Source of the DNA: Phoronis australis
Lineage: Eukaryota; Phoronida; Phoronidae
Length of the DNA stretch: 59,420 nt
Assembly (NCBI GenBank): GCA_002633005.1
Contig: NMRA01000688.1
Coordinates: 131,104 to 190,523 of the forward strand
Reading direction: 5' to 3'
Shown one piece after another: positions 1-12,286 of this stretch. Each line of letters opens with the position of its first letter. Position 1 is the stretch's first letter. Made by a program: the position numbers and the translations under genes. The notes beneath the pieces are model-generated. The model saw only the letters and a program-made list of their open reading frames with translations. It made no database searches and was not told the DNA's origin.

Positions 1-2577
1 TTTTTTTATTTTTTCATTGATAAAAAGTTCTTTAAATATACCAGAGTTCAAGTTTTGCAGACTACCTGGGATTGCCACTTTAATTTAAGTCCATGGTAAG
101 GGTATATACTTTAACTTGCTGTAATACTCTCACCAGGATCGAACACAAGTACGATTTTATATTTGATCTAGACTTAGTGAGAGATGGTGAATTCTTTCGG
201 ATTTTGCCACGTTTTCCTATTATCATCGCGTGTACCTCAATTTGGGTTACTTTTTGCGATTATAGAGCCAACATTTTAACGAGTACGTCTGATCCTCTTC
301 TGTGTGTGACGAGCATTCTGCCTTAGACAGATTTTTTTCATGTAGGCAAATTATTGTTCACTGCTTGGCATGAACGCACCCGGGGGGGCGGCTCGGGGGG
401 CTCAAACGAGCTCCCCACTTTGACAAATTGGGCAAAAAGGTCCGCCTCAGCGATACAAAAATCCGAGTAAACGAGACAAAAATCCACAAAGCCCACAGGA
501 ATTCGGCGCGGATGCACCGTCCGTAGGCCTGAACCTATTGGCCACGTTTTTTTTCTTAGTCTTCGTTCATTTTTTTCAGTAAAAGGTCCGCACACCAAAA
601 ATTAGAGCCCACCATATTTTAAGCTGGGCGCGCGCATTTTTGGCATATTTGAAACTCTTTCTTGTCTTTAATCCGTTTAATAACAAGAAGGTATAAAGTA
701 TCCTGGGTGCCAAAATCTAATGAAACAGGCACTGACATAACATAAAATGAATAACCAATTAGTGATTGCATGTGCTTCGGCTTCCACTAACCGTTTGATG
801 TTTTGACCGGGCCAACCGGGAATCATCCGACGATTAAGTCACCATTTGGAATTCATACAATAATTCCGTTGGTCCAATGTCCACATTCGTGGACAGCTTA
901 GCAAGTGCCACCAACTTTAGGAAATTCTGCCATGAGATACTTTTTGTTTGTTAGTCGTCTTCAGGACATTATTTGTGACAATTTACACAGAGAATGCGTG
1001 AGACATTATTAACCCAAATGAGCCAATCCGGTTTTTGTTTATTCATTATTTATAGCTTTTATTTGAATGTGTAAGCTAAATACTTGTTCATTGAACTCAA
1101 TAAAAGTAAAATAATACTTGTTATGAACAATAAGGATAATAAACACCCCCTCAACAGGCTTCCTGTACATTTCAAGTAATTCAAGTTGAGAAAAACGTTA
1201 TATGCATCCCAAAATATGACTGAAGCTATGCAAGGTGACCTGACAGCTTAGGAATGCACTAGTGTCACAATTTTATAAATTGTTCTTTTTTCATGGTTGA
1301 ATGTGAGGTCTGTCATTAGGTAACTATAAAAATTCAAGTGTGGATCTCAAAAATGATAACAAAAATCCATTTATTTGCATCTTTTTAGTGGTTTTCTTGC
1401 TCCCAGAACTTGTTTTGGTTATATGTTCATGCATACTTCCCCCATATACTTGTTTAACAATATTGAAGTAAACAAGTCAGTTACACAGTGGTCATTCACA
1501 GACCAAGGGTCATGATCCATATGGCTGTAACTGTGTATTGCATGCTTCAACATCATAGTTCCTGGAATTCCTTGTACAGTAGTCTGTACCCTGCATGTCT
1601 TTGTTTATTTTATTTGAGCTGCATCCACTTCAAACATGCACTGAGACTGTTTCATACATGACAGTGGAGACATAACTAGGAGAAATAGATCGGAGACTTC
1701 AGTCACAAGACAGCACCAAAATACCCCCAAAACATTGAATTTACTATGTATGTACTACCAGTACCCAATGCTCTTCAATTAACTATTAGTAACATTTACA
1801 CATGCAATCACTAATTGGTTATTCGTTTCATGTCATGTCAGTGCCTGTTTCATTAGATTTTGGCACCCAGGATACTTTATACCTTTTTGGTATTAAATGG
1901 ATTAAAGACAAGAAAGAGTTTCAAATATGCCAAAAATGCACACACCAGCTTAAAATATGGTGGGCTCTAATTTTTGGTGTGCGGACCTTTTACTGAAAAA
2001 AATCAACGAAGACTAAGAAAATAACGTGGCCAATAGGTTCATACCTACGGACGGTGCATCCGCGCCGAATTCCTGTGGGATTTGTGGATTTTTGTCTCGT
2101 TTACTCGGATTTTTGTTTCGCTGAGGCGGACCTGTTTGCCCAATTTGTCAAACTGGGGAGCTCGTTTGAGCCCCCCGAGCCAACTCCCCCCCTGGGTGCA
2201 TTCATGCCAAGCAGTGAACAATAATTTGCCTACATGAAAAAAAATTCTATCTGAGGCAGAATGCTGACGTCACACACAGAAGGGGATCAGACGTACTCGT
2301 TAAAATGTTGGTTCTATAATCGTAAAAAGTAACCCAAATTGAGGTACACGCGATGATAATAAGAAAACGTGGCAAAATCCGAGAGAATTTACCATCTCTC
2401 ACTAAGTCTAGATCAAATATAAAATCATACTTGTGTTCGATCCTGGTGCGACTATTACAGCAAGTTAAAGTATATACCCTTACCATGGACTTAAATTAAA
2501 ATGGCAATCCCGGGCAGTCTGCAAAACTTGAACTCTGATATTTTTAAAGAACTTTCTATCAATGAAAAAATATAAAA
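1..2577. repeat. Long inverted repeat (foldback element), arms about 0.77 kb
   Basis: The left arm (about 1-772) returns as its reverse complement at about 1797-2577. Both arms can be read to the same roughly 77-residue open frame starting MVRVYTLTCC, at 93-326 on plus and 2247-2486 on minus, with only scattered substitutions. The inner edges match as well: the ACCAATTAGTGATTGCATG end at about 757-775 reappears inverted at about 1802-1820. The spacer of about 1 kb (773-1796) shows no gene. The left arm runs into the window edge, so the true end may lie outside. This looks like a foldback or long-TIR DNA transposon, or two head-to-head repeat copies. The shared open frame has no recognisable domain and is probably not a gene. 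Confidence 0.85.
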
Positions 2578-3933
2578 CAGTTTTGTTGTGGTAAAAAGCT
2601 CATTTAGTCCGTAAAATTTAAACGAACTAAACAGAAAGGAAAGATCAAAATTTAAAAAAAAACAACGCTTTACCAATGTTTGCATATATCTGAGATTAAA
2701 AAAAACTGTTTAATAAGCTTTAAAATCTTACTGTTGAAGAAAAAGAATACCCTACTCTATATGAAACGTGAATCACTCAGATTATCCACTCATAAAAATA
2801 AGCCCCTTAAGACAGAGCCAGAATATTCTCATTAACATCTAACTTGCGCAGTACAACCGTGTAATGTTGTTATAACTTTTAATTTGTTTGAGTTTGTTTT
2901 GGTCCGTTGATCTTAATGTCATCACTCTAAAATCCCTCGGCCATATGTTGCTGCCAGGGATAACGTTTTTTCAAATTAGCGTTGTTGTTACTAAGTTGTT
3001 TCTTTATTGAATGCTGTCATGAAATCCATGTTCATTTTCAAATTACTTTTAAGGTAGCACATAGCATAGTACTATTTAGCTAACAGATTTCAGACCGTAA
3101 TTGTCTTTGTTAACTTGTTTTATTTTATAGGAGCAAGTCCCTTCCAGTATTCACACCATGTTTTGTTTATATCTGTAGTAAACAGTGACCTTCGGTTCAT
3201 TCATAAAGCATTGCAAGAGACAAGATGATCACATGTGGCAGAAAAAGTGGTAGTTGCTTTCTGTATGACTTCGCAGGAGTGATATCGGTTAAAATTCAAC
3301 AGAATGAAAAAATAATGAGCGTTACCTAAACAGGAACATTGGAGCTTACAATCACCAGCTGTGGGGACCCAAATCAGACTTAAAGTAAAATACGCAGAAT
3401 TTGACTGCTCGAAGGCAAACACATTTCCTTTATATGTGAGATACTATGGACATTTTGTTTTATAATATCGTTGTCAACTTCGTGTGGTTGAAAATATTCC
3501 TATACAGGTAACTGCTAAAAATTTCAGTGAATGAATGTGTTTGTGTAGTAAACCAAGTGAAAAATTATAATTCCGATATTCATGTGGCCTGCTGAACATC
3601 CATTGATTGTCCTAAAACTGATATCTGTGTATACACCAGTTTATAAGTGTTTGAGTATGTGGTTCCTACTCTAAATCACCTTGTTATGTTCGTTTCTGCA
3701 CTACTATACTTCTGTCATCAGTGAATGAATGATTATTGTTCTTCTGGATCCATGTTGTTTTAATTATTCTCAGCAGGTCTGCTGGATGTTAAAGTTTGAC
3801 AATGTGTTCAGTTCAAGCAACTTTGATTCTGTTGTCTCTCATTAGATGTTTGTCAGTTTTTCTTGAATAAACAGGTTGTGATGAAGAAAAATATTTGTTT
3901 TTATTATTTTACATAAGCTTAGTTGGTACTGAG
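2578..3933. other. Stretch with no recognisable gene
   Basis: AT-rich sequence with only short, unsupported open frames. I see no splice-bounded exon, RNA gene or clear repeat. Confidence 0.5.
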
Positions 3934-4140
3934 CAGTGGCGGATCTACGTTTTTAGTAAGGGGGGCGGCAGGGTAGGATTTGCGCAAAGTTGAGGCCTCC
4001 CCACCCGTGTAAGATTTTTTTGTTTTTTAATATCTGATTTCGTTTTCCTGGCAACTGTTTTTTTTATTTTTTTTATTTTTAATCGTGTCCCTGGGGGAGG
4101 GTTGAATCCCATGAACCCCCTCCCCGTAGATCCGCCTCTG
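3934..4140. mobile_element. MITE with 16-bp terminal inverted repeats (CAGTGGCGGATCTACG)
   Basis: The left end reads CAGTGGCGGATCTACG (3934-3949). The right end (4125-4140) is its inverse with one mismatch. The 207-bp body is G-rich next to the left end, T-rich in the middle and C-rich next to the right end, and has no coding capacity. A target-site duplication is not clear. Similar ends (CCCCCCGTAAATCCGCCACTG near 43674-43694, and GGGGAGGATCCAGG near 50527) suggest relatives elsewhere in the window. The superfamily is not assigned. Confidence 0.75.
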
Positions 4141-4589
4141 CAGTAAAACTACTGTATAAGTGGTACTTGAATTCATCGTTATCTCTTGGACCTTACTGGG
4201 TTCTGGTTTTATCTGTAGGCTTTGAAGTTTTTTTCGTTCACGTAGGACAATGCTTTGATTAACATCTGCATAAAAATACTGAGATTCTGAGTGTATTGTT
4301 AAAATAGGTATTTCGGGTCTTCAGTTGTCTCACTGATTCAGCTATATAATTTCTAGCTGCTGTTCACGTTACCACAGAAAGATTGCCATTGCTATAAACT
4401 GTGTGTCAGTTTGAGCCATATCCCTCAAATTGTTTATTCAATGCAACTCTTGGAAAGTAGTTCTATCCAGTCAGTTGTGGTTTTCAGTATGGGTCTGATG
4501 TGTCTGTCAGCAATTAGCCTGGTGTTTATTGTAGTTAGATATTGTTTATGATAAGGGCCTGAAAATTCTTAGACCAGGCGAACTTTCGT
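4141..4589. other. Stretch with no recognisable gene
   Basis: AT-rich sequence between the MITE and the 3' remnant of the Gypsy element. Nothing recognised. Confidence 0.4.
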
Positions 4590-4697
4590 CATGTAAACAC
4601 TGAAAATTGCATTCTCCTCAGCTTCTCACTTCCATGGCACATCTTTGCGCGTCAAATGGCTCAGAGGAGCAATCAAGGTAGACAAGGTCGGAATGAA

Positions 4698-5243
4698 CTA
4701 TCCGTAAAATTGAACAGATCCAAGATTATACGCGTCAGCCAAATCCATTTTCGTGAAATAAAAGCCGCCGCTGAGCTTTCGCATAAGATCTCCAGGCAGG
4801 GGTAGCGGATGACGATGAGTTTCAAGCTGAGGACTTATCGTTATTGAGTAATCTCCGCATACTCTTAATTTCCGTTTACTTTGGCCAGGAAGCGGTGCTT
4901 CTCTTATAGGGACAACTGGTGTTCCATAGTCAATGAATTGTGTAGGTTCCCAAATTCCACGTTTAATACCAGCTTCATATGCCATATTCAAGTCATCCAG
5001 TAATGCAAAAGGTACTGTGCGAGGTTTGCAAAAAATTGGTTGGGCATCAGGCTTGAATTTTACATCTAATTCGAACCCTTTTAAACATCCCAGTTCAAGT
5101 TTGAATTGGTCTTGAAATTCATCGCAGATAATTTTGCACGCGTGCTGAAACTCTACATCACTTTTCTTGTCCTCATGACAAACAACACCAATTTTGGTTG
5201 TCATCACGCAAAATGGAATTCCTACAGAGTGCAGGGACATCAA
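4698..5243 (-). pseudogene. Gypsy reverse transcriptase, N-terminal part
   Basis: The open frame contains the typical RT fingers of Gypsy polyproteins: a proline-rich entry (KPRTVPFALLDDL), the GIWEPT and YGTPVVP blocks, RVCGDYSITI, and motif A with the catalytic Asp in FTKMDLADAYN. Downstream it joins abruptly to a Q-F-Y-G tail of the connection region followed by a stop, so the catalytic core is absent. Fragment of the element at 4590-6390. Confidence 0.85.
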
Positions 5244-5510
5244 TCTTTAGCTGTCGAACTGCCGTTCGGCCAACAATATTCAAATCGTGTTTGCTTACTA
5301 CTAATTCAACGTTAGCTGTATGCTGCGAATCGGACTGTAATGTTGCGTTTGTACTGAAAATTCCCAAAACTGGTAATGGTTTTTAATTTGCCGTGAAATA
5401 CTGACTGTGTGATGGAGATAAAACAGGTTTTCCAAGTTTAAACCAAACCTTCTCCGAAATGAAATTGTCCGGTGGTCCAGTACCTACGTCAAATGTCTGT
5501 TTTTTGCCGC
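5170..5510 (-). pseudogene. Gypsy aspartic protease remnant
   Basis: On the minus strand the motif FDVGTGPPDNFIS (about 5450-5500) fits the retropepsin active site with the D-x-G-T-G pattern shifted from the usual DTG. The flap region is followed by a TAA in frame (about 5385), then VLGIFSTNATL and the C-terminal NIVGRTAVRQLKI, equivalent to the ILGRDWL-type end of Gypsy proteases. The in-frame stop marks decay. Confidence 0.7.
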
Positions 5511-5593
5511 ATATGTGAACAACAATCTGATATGGATCTCAATCCGAAATGTGATTAACTTTCTGTTCTGGCCTTGCTATTTCTTTTGCTTAG

Positions 5594-5698
5594 ACATACA
5601 GCCTCTATATGAACTGTCTTGTGACAGAAACGGCATTCAGTTTCTTTAAAACGACAATCCATTGCTGCGTGGTCTTTTTTCCACAACGGGGACATGTT
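5594..5698 (-). pseudogene. Gag nucleocapsid, two CCHC zinc knuckles
   Basis: Minus-strand translation gives CPRCGK..DHAAMDC followed by CRFCHKTVHIEAVC. Both have C-x2-C-x4-H-x4-C spacing if one extra A in the run of six at about 5676 is ignored. Tandem CCHC knuckles between gag and protease are standard for this Gypsy clade and would bind the RNA genome. Confidence 0.7.
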
Positions 5699-5980
5699 CC
5701 CTTTGGAAAATTCCTAAACTTCTGTGCTTTGCCCTGTCTGCTTTCTTCCCTCCTTTCCTTTTGTAACTTAAGCACTGGATCTCCGTAAACCGTTTCTTTT
5801 GCAACTTTGGACGCCTCTTCAATTTCTGTTGCTATTTTTATGGCTTTCTTAAAAGATAATTCGTCATCTTTTATTTTGAAAAGGGCTTTTAGGACCGCCT
5901 CATTATTAATTGAATCTAATTCTCATAGCTTCATCCTGAGGATCCTTTGTTGTTGGAAAATCGCATTTTGCAGCGTCTTC

Positions 5981-6280
5981 TCAAATACGAGCCGCTAGCT
6001 CCTGTATTGTCTCACCTAGATGTCTTCTTGTGTTAGACCAAAATTTAAATCGCTCCCGGACTACAAAATACTTCGAATCGAATTGATTCTCCATAGATGT
6101 TGTAATTTCATTGATTGTCAATTGATTGATATCCTTGGAAGGTGTCTGCTGCTCTACCAAAGTTGCAAGCAACTTATAAAGTGTAGACGTCTGATTTGTC
6201 AAGAGTTCCACTGAACTGTCGAATGCACCAAAAGTTGGCGTAGATGTCGTTGGTTGGTGCATCAGCCTACTAGTGATCAT
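5981..6280 (-). pseudogene. Gag-like fragment
   Basis: A 99-residue open frame upstream of the zinc knuckles, ending in RERFKFWSNTRRHLGETIQELAARI, the type of helix found in capsid domains of K02A2.6-like Gypsy gag proteins. It starts just downstream of the PBS-like site. The frame breaks before the knuckles. Confidence 0.6.
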
Positions 6281-6375
6281 CTCAGCAAAACGCTGATGAT
6301 TCTTTTGCTGTTGGTTGATTTGTTGTTGTAATTATATAACGAAATAATGCCAGCCAACGCATCCATCTTTTTTAT

Positions 6376-6660
6376 ATCCTGCCAACTACGCCAAAATATA
6401 TTAAGTTATATTTTTGTAATAGAAAGAAGCAGAAACGTATAAAAGAAATGTAAAATAAGAATGACGTCACAAAAGGATGACGTCATAGAGAACTATAACA
6501 TCACAACACATAAATCTCGGCATTATCCAATATATTTGTTGTACGACCGTGAGACATGCCACCCGGAGTGTAATACAGGAACTTGAAGTAAGCCGCGTGC
6601 ACTGTCCTGTACTGCACAGTGGTGTCAGGTCTCCCTATATTTATTCTCGGTACATTTTAT
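6376..6660 (-). other. Probable leader and LTR remnant of the Gypsy element
   Basis: A PBS-like TGGCGTAGTTGGCAGG (minus strand, 6376-6391) sits directly before gag. Further out lie a direct repeat of the CRE-like TGACGTCA core (about 6460-6485) and an AATAAATA box (about 6640). A second LTR is not present, so the LTR limits cannot be set. Confidence 0.4.
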
Positions 6661-9600
6661 TGGTCTTGTAATCTCATGAACTACCAAAACGTTGACGATA
6701 TTCCTAACATCAGTTTTACTCAGCTAAGAACAATAAACTAGCAACCCACGAAGACTGTCATCAGAAATATGTCACTGAATTGCCGCGGCAGCGATAACAT
6801 CCCCAACAAAATCAGTTTCATTTTAACGAAAACGCCGTTACGATTACATGAAATAGAACTATGCTGAGGACCAAGATATCTACAGAAAATTGCTACCCAT
6901 AATCGAGCTGTAGTTTTTACCGAAACGGATTTTCTGGACTCTCTTCTCCCGTTGTTTGCGTAAAATCAATGTTTTGTGATGATAATGGTAATTAAACATT
7001 CGGCGAAGAATTTCACATCGACTTTGTGGATGGGTCGGTGCTGATGAAATGGAAATGAATAAGGCAGACATGGCCCTATAGTGTACCTGGCTGTGATTGG
7101 GGACTTTGTTGCCTCGAAAAATGTTACCGGCGCGCGTTTACTACGTAAGCCAGCACTGCGTGTAATTACCAGTCGGCAACCGACTAGAGCGACGTCTTTC
7201 GTGAAAATGACCGTCGCGGCTACGGTGGCACTGAATAGTTAAGCTTCGGCCACGGCCAATTTGCACTATATTAAAATCTAGGGGTAGGCCAGGCTTGGGG
7301 GCATTTTTAGTTAGGTATTGTATGTAGGCCAAGTGAATGTGTTTTTTGCATTTGTGAACATGCTGAGAATGAAAAAGGCCACTTTCTCGGCTGTAGCTGC
7401 ACTCTTTTCAAAGATGGTGCCCCCCGTTGAAATTGTGCATTGCTGTGTAGCAACTGAGAAATTGGCCGCGATTTCAGGTAGCCCTCAAACAAGCCAGATA
7501 TGCAAAAAAAAAACTAGTTGGTTGGCAGTACTTTTGGACCACATTTTTGGAATCGGTAGGAAATTTGCTTTCGGAATCTAATGTTGGCTTTAGTCGAGCA
7601 TCGGCAGGGAAGTGGTGATTTTGGGGTAAAAAGTGCCGATTTTGCATTTTTTGCCCTTATTTTTCTTAGTTCAGCTTGGTTTCCACTGGGAGTGAAAGGG
7701 TCAAAAATACAAGAGAGAATAAAATTTCTGTGCTCATCTGCAGGGCTTGTGATGTGAAATGACTGAAAACATTTCGTTATTTACATGCAATTTTTTGGCA
7801 GAGTGAAGAAAGGGTGAAGAGTGCATTGACGTGTCAAACCCCTATGAGAACTGTTCAGATTCCGATACTACGCCATCTTAGGGATATCGTATTCGTAGTA
7901 ATGTCAGCCTCGTCCCCAAGCCTCAAGATGACGCTAATCGGTTTATCCATTTGAAGCTTCAGTTGGTTAATGGTAACGTATGATTTGTTCATAACCTATA
8001 TATATTTATTACACGGCGTGAAAATGGAAGTACACGAAAACTATATGGAGTCAGCAACAATGGACCGAATATGATAAATCGAACATGTGCATCATCTTCC
8101 GGGTCCTCCTCTGAAATCCCTAGTGGTTTCATTGTCGCCCAGCAAACGAAGACGAACATATATAATCTGGAGTCATTATTATCCCTCAAGCATGCATATA
8201 GCAGTTATCAAACAAAACAGGGTCTGCGACAGGGCATGGTGGTCCGTTTGACATTTCCCGGATGAGGGTTCCATTGATAAAATCAACTGTGGAAGGCTGT
8301 GTAGGGCAAGATTGTGATCCTAAAGAGTAATTATAGCTCCTCCTAATCAAAATTGTCTACGGGAGCGGAAAATGTGTCAAAGACCTGCGGCGGTCGAGTT
8401 CGCCTTGGGTCATCGAAAAGTTTATACTCAGAACGCAGGCAGCTTGTTTGTGTTTATAACACTGGCCTAATAGCGCAGTAGGCGTTTTATTAGCCGTACT
8501 GCCGTTCAGGTTCCCTTCAAAGCGTCCGATTAGTAGGCTAACAGGTAGTGCAATTGGTTCACAAGTCTGCGCCTCCCTGTTTAAATAAAACAAACGCCCC
8601 CTGCAGCACTATCAATTGCGAAGTTCTATTTTAAAAAAGCTGACACAAATGTATTTATTGAGGTGTTTTTCAATAGAGTGGCTTTACAACAATCGCTTTC
8701 TTATAACCATGGTAGGATTTGGACAAGAGGTGTGGTATTGAGACGCACGGTCAGCTCCGCGGTCTCCCCGCCGGCCCTGTCGAACGCAAGGGCATACTAG
8801 TCAATTGCCGTACTTTTCCTTGTGGTCGATCGGAGTACACTAGCCAACCACGTCACTGAAGGGTAAAATCTCATACCAAGGCACTTCAGCTCATAACTGG
8901 TACTTTTTTAAATGTGCAACTAAAAATTTACGCGCCATGGTATCAGGCCAAAAATACCATAGCAAGTAAGAGCGATACCGGTTTAATCAATTTCACGTCA
9001 AAACTGTGTGTCTATTTGTTTAGGTAACTGGATATTCCGTCTCTTGATTTCAAATTAAATTCAGAGGAAATGGTGTAAGCATTTCACTACTATCTTTTGA
9101 AATGTGCAAATGTAAGTGGACTGAAATTTGGTGTAGACCCCATTGAGCTATATTGGCGCTTAAAAATGAGATGATTATGAGCTTCGACTGATTGTGACCA
9201 AGGCAGCCGGGAAATGACCAATGAAAATTAATGGGCGTCAGCGTTTTAGCCTCTTCTCGACCCTACGTAGTTACTAGGTCATTTGATCGCTATATCAGAT
9301 AACTTCGCCATAATGGAATATGCTATAAGGACATGACAGGTGGAAGAAGGGCTTCAATCAAAATTCATAATTAACTTGTTACGAGTCGGTGACATGAGCA
9401 CATTACATTACGTATTATCTGTTGTTCTCGTCTTTTCCGAAATAGCGCTCCAAAAATGTGAATATCTTGTTAACCTAAACAGTTTAATACCACTAAATGG
9501 ACTACACGGAAAACTCGTTCTAAAGTATTAGTTCAAGGTTACCATCTGTCTGGTGCCGACATCGGTATTTGCAACTCAGTAATAGAAAGCATGGTTTGTT

Positions 9601-11020
9601 TAGAAATAAGTAATGGGGCGCATAAAAAGGCGAAACTGAGACGCCCTAATTCCATATGTTTATTGGTAGGCTAGGGACGTTTTTAACGTGCTTCAATCAA
9701 GCATATTTATGCTGAGTGGTTGTCAATGCGTCCTCACGACATGCTCACGGCTAGAGGTCTGGGTCACGGCATTGATCTTCAAGCAAAAATCTTGGCCGGA
9801 AAATCGGACAAGATAAGAAAAGTTCATGCGTAGTAACTTGGTAAAGACAACTCATGTGCACAAGATTGGTGGCATGCGGCGCTGGCCGTCGAACAGTGGG
9901 GCTGGAATTCGGTGCCTACTGAGGAGTGCAATTGGTGGCCACCTAGGAAAAAGTCTCACCAAGCTAATTTTCGGGCAAAATTACATGATGTGTCCCCTCA
10001 ACAGTCATGTCCAGGTACACCTACGGGGAACATGGTGCACTTTAAACCGACTTTGAATCCATACTTTTGGGCAAAAACAAGTTGATTTAGGCCACTTATC
10101 GTCATAAAAGTGTTCCTCACTCAGTTTAGAAACAATATCTGGAATCGGGAAGAATTGACGGCTAGATATTTCTTTACACCAAGCTTATAAATGTTTTTGT
10201 CAGCAAGCACGGATTTTATGCTGTATATATTAATAGCGAATATTGATCTGTTTTGATTTCGCGTTTGTTCGAAAAACTAAATCAAGTTCTTAAGACATGC
10301 GAGTTTACGCTTTTTGTAGCGTGACAATGACGGAATTGCCATTTTTGAATTTCATAGGCGGTTTGTATGTCGTTTAAACCGTCTCAAATCTCAATTTAAG
10401 GTTGTAGATTTTCGGGCAACAACAGCGCACGTAGTCTTGCATTGAAATGTGTTGATATGGGGGCCGACGTCCCCTTTTTGAGACCGCGTCCTCAATACCC
10501 AGTATGCTTTCCTGTACGACGAATACTGCGCCGAAAAATCATCCCTTGGGCCTATTTAAGAATGCCATTGTGAAGTTACTATTTTATAACATCTGCCTCA
10601 TCTGTTCGAACGCTTACGTTATTTGTCACCTGGGTAGGTCACAAAAACAACATTCCATGGCAGAGTCATGTGGAAAAACCTCGTGCGTTGGTGGTCGTGG
10701 ACACGGGGTTTTTTTAGGTTACCGAAGAAATCGACAATGACTCGGAAATTCGGACTGATGTTTCTGACCAAACTCTGTGGCAAAGTGCACGTTTTAGGAT
10801 TGGTGGATCGGAAATGTTGGTCATCATTTGTCAACCATTTTCAAAGTCGGGAGGATTTCAAGAGTTTAACCATACCAACAACTACGAGGATTTTGATGTC
10901 TCGCGTAATTATGAAATGGAACGTTTTTACAATTGTATTGAATCTTGCTCTTTTCTCATCTTCGTCTTACACAAACAAAGCACAACAATTCGTGTTCGTA
11001 TTCGATTACAATGGTAATAG
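6661..11020. other. Long stretch with no recognisable gene
   Basis: Only short, unsupported open frames on both strands. I found no recognisable domain, no exon with matching splice sites and no strong repeat. It may hold regulatory DNA or old repeats that I cannot recognise by eye. Confidence 0.4.
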
Positions 11021-11025
11021 TAGTA

Positions 11026-11077
11026 GGGGTGGTGGTGGTGGTGGCGGTGATGGTGGTGGTGGTGGTGGTGGTGACGG
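11026..11077. repeat. GGT/GGC trinucleotide repeat
   Basis: Near-pure (GGT)n with GGC and GAT interruptions. It makes glycine-rich or histidine-rich open frames that are artefacts. Confidence 0.9.
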
Positions 11078-11246
11078 TAGCGGAAGCAGAAGCAGCAGTA
11101 GTAGTAGTCAGTCAGTGACCATGGCCCCCTTAAAATTCTCCCATATTCCATTTGGCACTTTGGGGGTGCGAATGTCTGACATGCAAAATCCTCTGACAAA
11201 TACTCTGCCCTGCCCTCCCCCAACTCAAAATCCTGAGTTCGCCCCT

Positions 11247-11290
11247 GGTAGTAGTAGTACTAGAACCAGTAGTAGTAGAAGTAGTAGTAC

Positions 11291-11347
<57 letters not shown>

Positions 11348-11460
11348 TAGTAGTAGTAGCAGTAGTAGTAGTACTAGTAGTAGTAGTAGCAGCAGTAGCA
11401 GCAACAGCAACAGCAGCAGCAGTAGTAGTAAGTAGTGGTAGTGGTAGTGGTAGTAGANTA
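11247..11460. repeat. AGT/AGC trinucleotide microsatellite with an N
   Basis: About 200 bp of (AGT)n with AGC and ACT interruptions. It produces long Ser, Val or Leu runs in all frames. A single N sits at 11458 near the right edge, probably a contig join or an unresolved repeat length. Confidence 0.95.
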
Positions 11461-11844
11461 GAAGAGGCAGTAGCAGTGGCGGCAGTGATGGTGCTAATAA
11501 TTCACTTGGTGGTGCATCAATGGTGGTGGAGAGTTGTAGTAGTTTGCTATTTATTTTTGTTATATTATACGTGAACACAGTATGCGAGAGAGGGAAACTC
11601 AACGTTACAAACTTTGTGCACTTTAAGACTACAACAACCTAGTTACCTCGTGCCAGACATCTAGTCCGTCTCCAACGTGTGGAATTTCGATTATGTTCCA
11701 TCCTTGTTTTCGAAGCATTAATTTGTTTTTAACATCTCTTGGCAACCCATCGGATACCGCAGACAGCGAAGCAATTCAAACCCACGTAATTCAGACGGAC
11801 AGCTATGGACTCACGAAAACTGCATGCTTTGCCTGTGACCTCTG

Positions 11845-11930
11845 CTGTGAAATCGTTCCCTGCTTCTTGATTGGTCGATAAAATTCTTGAAATATGGTAT
11901 AAAGCGACAGTCAGTTACGCTTGTTCATAA
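11845..11930 (+). promoter_or_regulatory. Putative promoter of VWA gene A
   Basis: An inverted CCAAT box (ATTGG, 11870-11874) is followed by ATTCTTGAAATA (11882-11893) and a TATA box (TATAAA, 11898-11903). The CTGCTGTGAAA, ATTGG and ATTCTTGAAATA blocks recur in the same order upstream of gene B, which argues for a retained promoter. Transcription would start near 11930. The start itself is inferred. Confidence 0.5.
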
Positions 11931-11976
11931 TTAGCGTGTAAACATCACGAAAACAGACTGTCGTTTCATGAACTAG
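11930..11976 (+). other. Putative first non-coding exon of gene A
   Basis: It begins about 30 bp after the TATA box and ends at a consensus donor (CTAG|GTAAGTAG, cut after 11976). The GTTTCATG segment before the donor is shared with the gene B leader near 32649. The 5' end is an estimate. Confidence 0.4.
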
Positions 11977-12104
11977 GTAAGTAGGTTTTTTAGCATTATT
12001 TAAGGTTTAGGTCCTGCTAAATCGACTGAGTGTCATTCCATGCATAATTTTGTTCAGACCGCGTGAACTAATGTAGAGTGGAGATTTTGTTTTTCAAATT
12101 TCAG

Positions 12105-12128
12105 TTTTAGAAGAGATCTTAGTTGCAG
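12105..12128 (+). other. Putative 24-bp non-coding 5' micro-exon of gene A
   Basis: Acceptor CAAATTTCAG at 12104, donor GCAG|GTAAGACT after 12128. The donor neighbourhood matches gene B (CTACAG|GTAAGACTTT after 32736), which supports a 5'UTR splice site in both genes. Confidence 0.4.
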
Positions 12129-12196
12129 GTAAGACTAAAGACTATTATTTTTTTTTTTTTTACTTAATTTAATGTTATATCTGTCCTGGAATAACA

Positions 12197-12286
12197 ATTG
12201 CGAGATCAGTTTAATCAAGAGGTATGTCTTCCATCTAATTGCGAGATCAGTTTAATAGTTTAATCAAGAGGTATGTCTTCCATCTA
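12197..12286. repeat. Tandem duplication, 41/49 bp
   Basis: The block from AATTGCGAGATCAGTTTAAT to GTATGTCTTCCATCT occurs at 12197-12237 and again at 12238-12286, the second copy with an 8-bp insertion (AGTTTAAT). It lies in the 5'UTR intron of gene A. Confidence 0.85.

Larger units (their letters stand above)
4590..6390 (-). mobile_element. Decayed Ty3/Gypsy LTR retroelement, internally deleted
   Basis: Read on the minus strand, the order is gag-like segment, two zinc knuckles, aspartic protease, start of reverse transcriptase, as in Ty3/Gypsy elements. The RT runs to the catalytic-Asp motif (KMDLADAYN, about 4730) and then jumps to the connection region just before RNase H (FIPTLSTLIAPL and KDVPWKW, about 4625-4695). 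The palm with the YxDD box, RNase H and integrase are missing. Several frameshifts and a stop in the protease show that it is dead. A PBS-like TGGCGTAGTTGGCAGG lies just upstream of gag (about 6376-6392). Confidence 0.85.

Noticed and set aside
4933-5115. Plus-strand frames over the Gypsy element
   Set aside because: Shadows of the minus-strand reverse transcriptase.
10668-11435. 255-residue open frame with a long Ser run
   Set aside because: It is open only because of GGT and AGT microsatellites; the non-repeat part matches no family I know.
11225-11602. Poly-Leu open frame on the minus strand
   Set aside because: Pure by-product of the AGT repeat; it also runs through an N.
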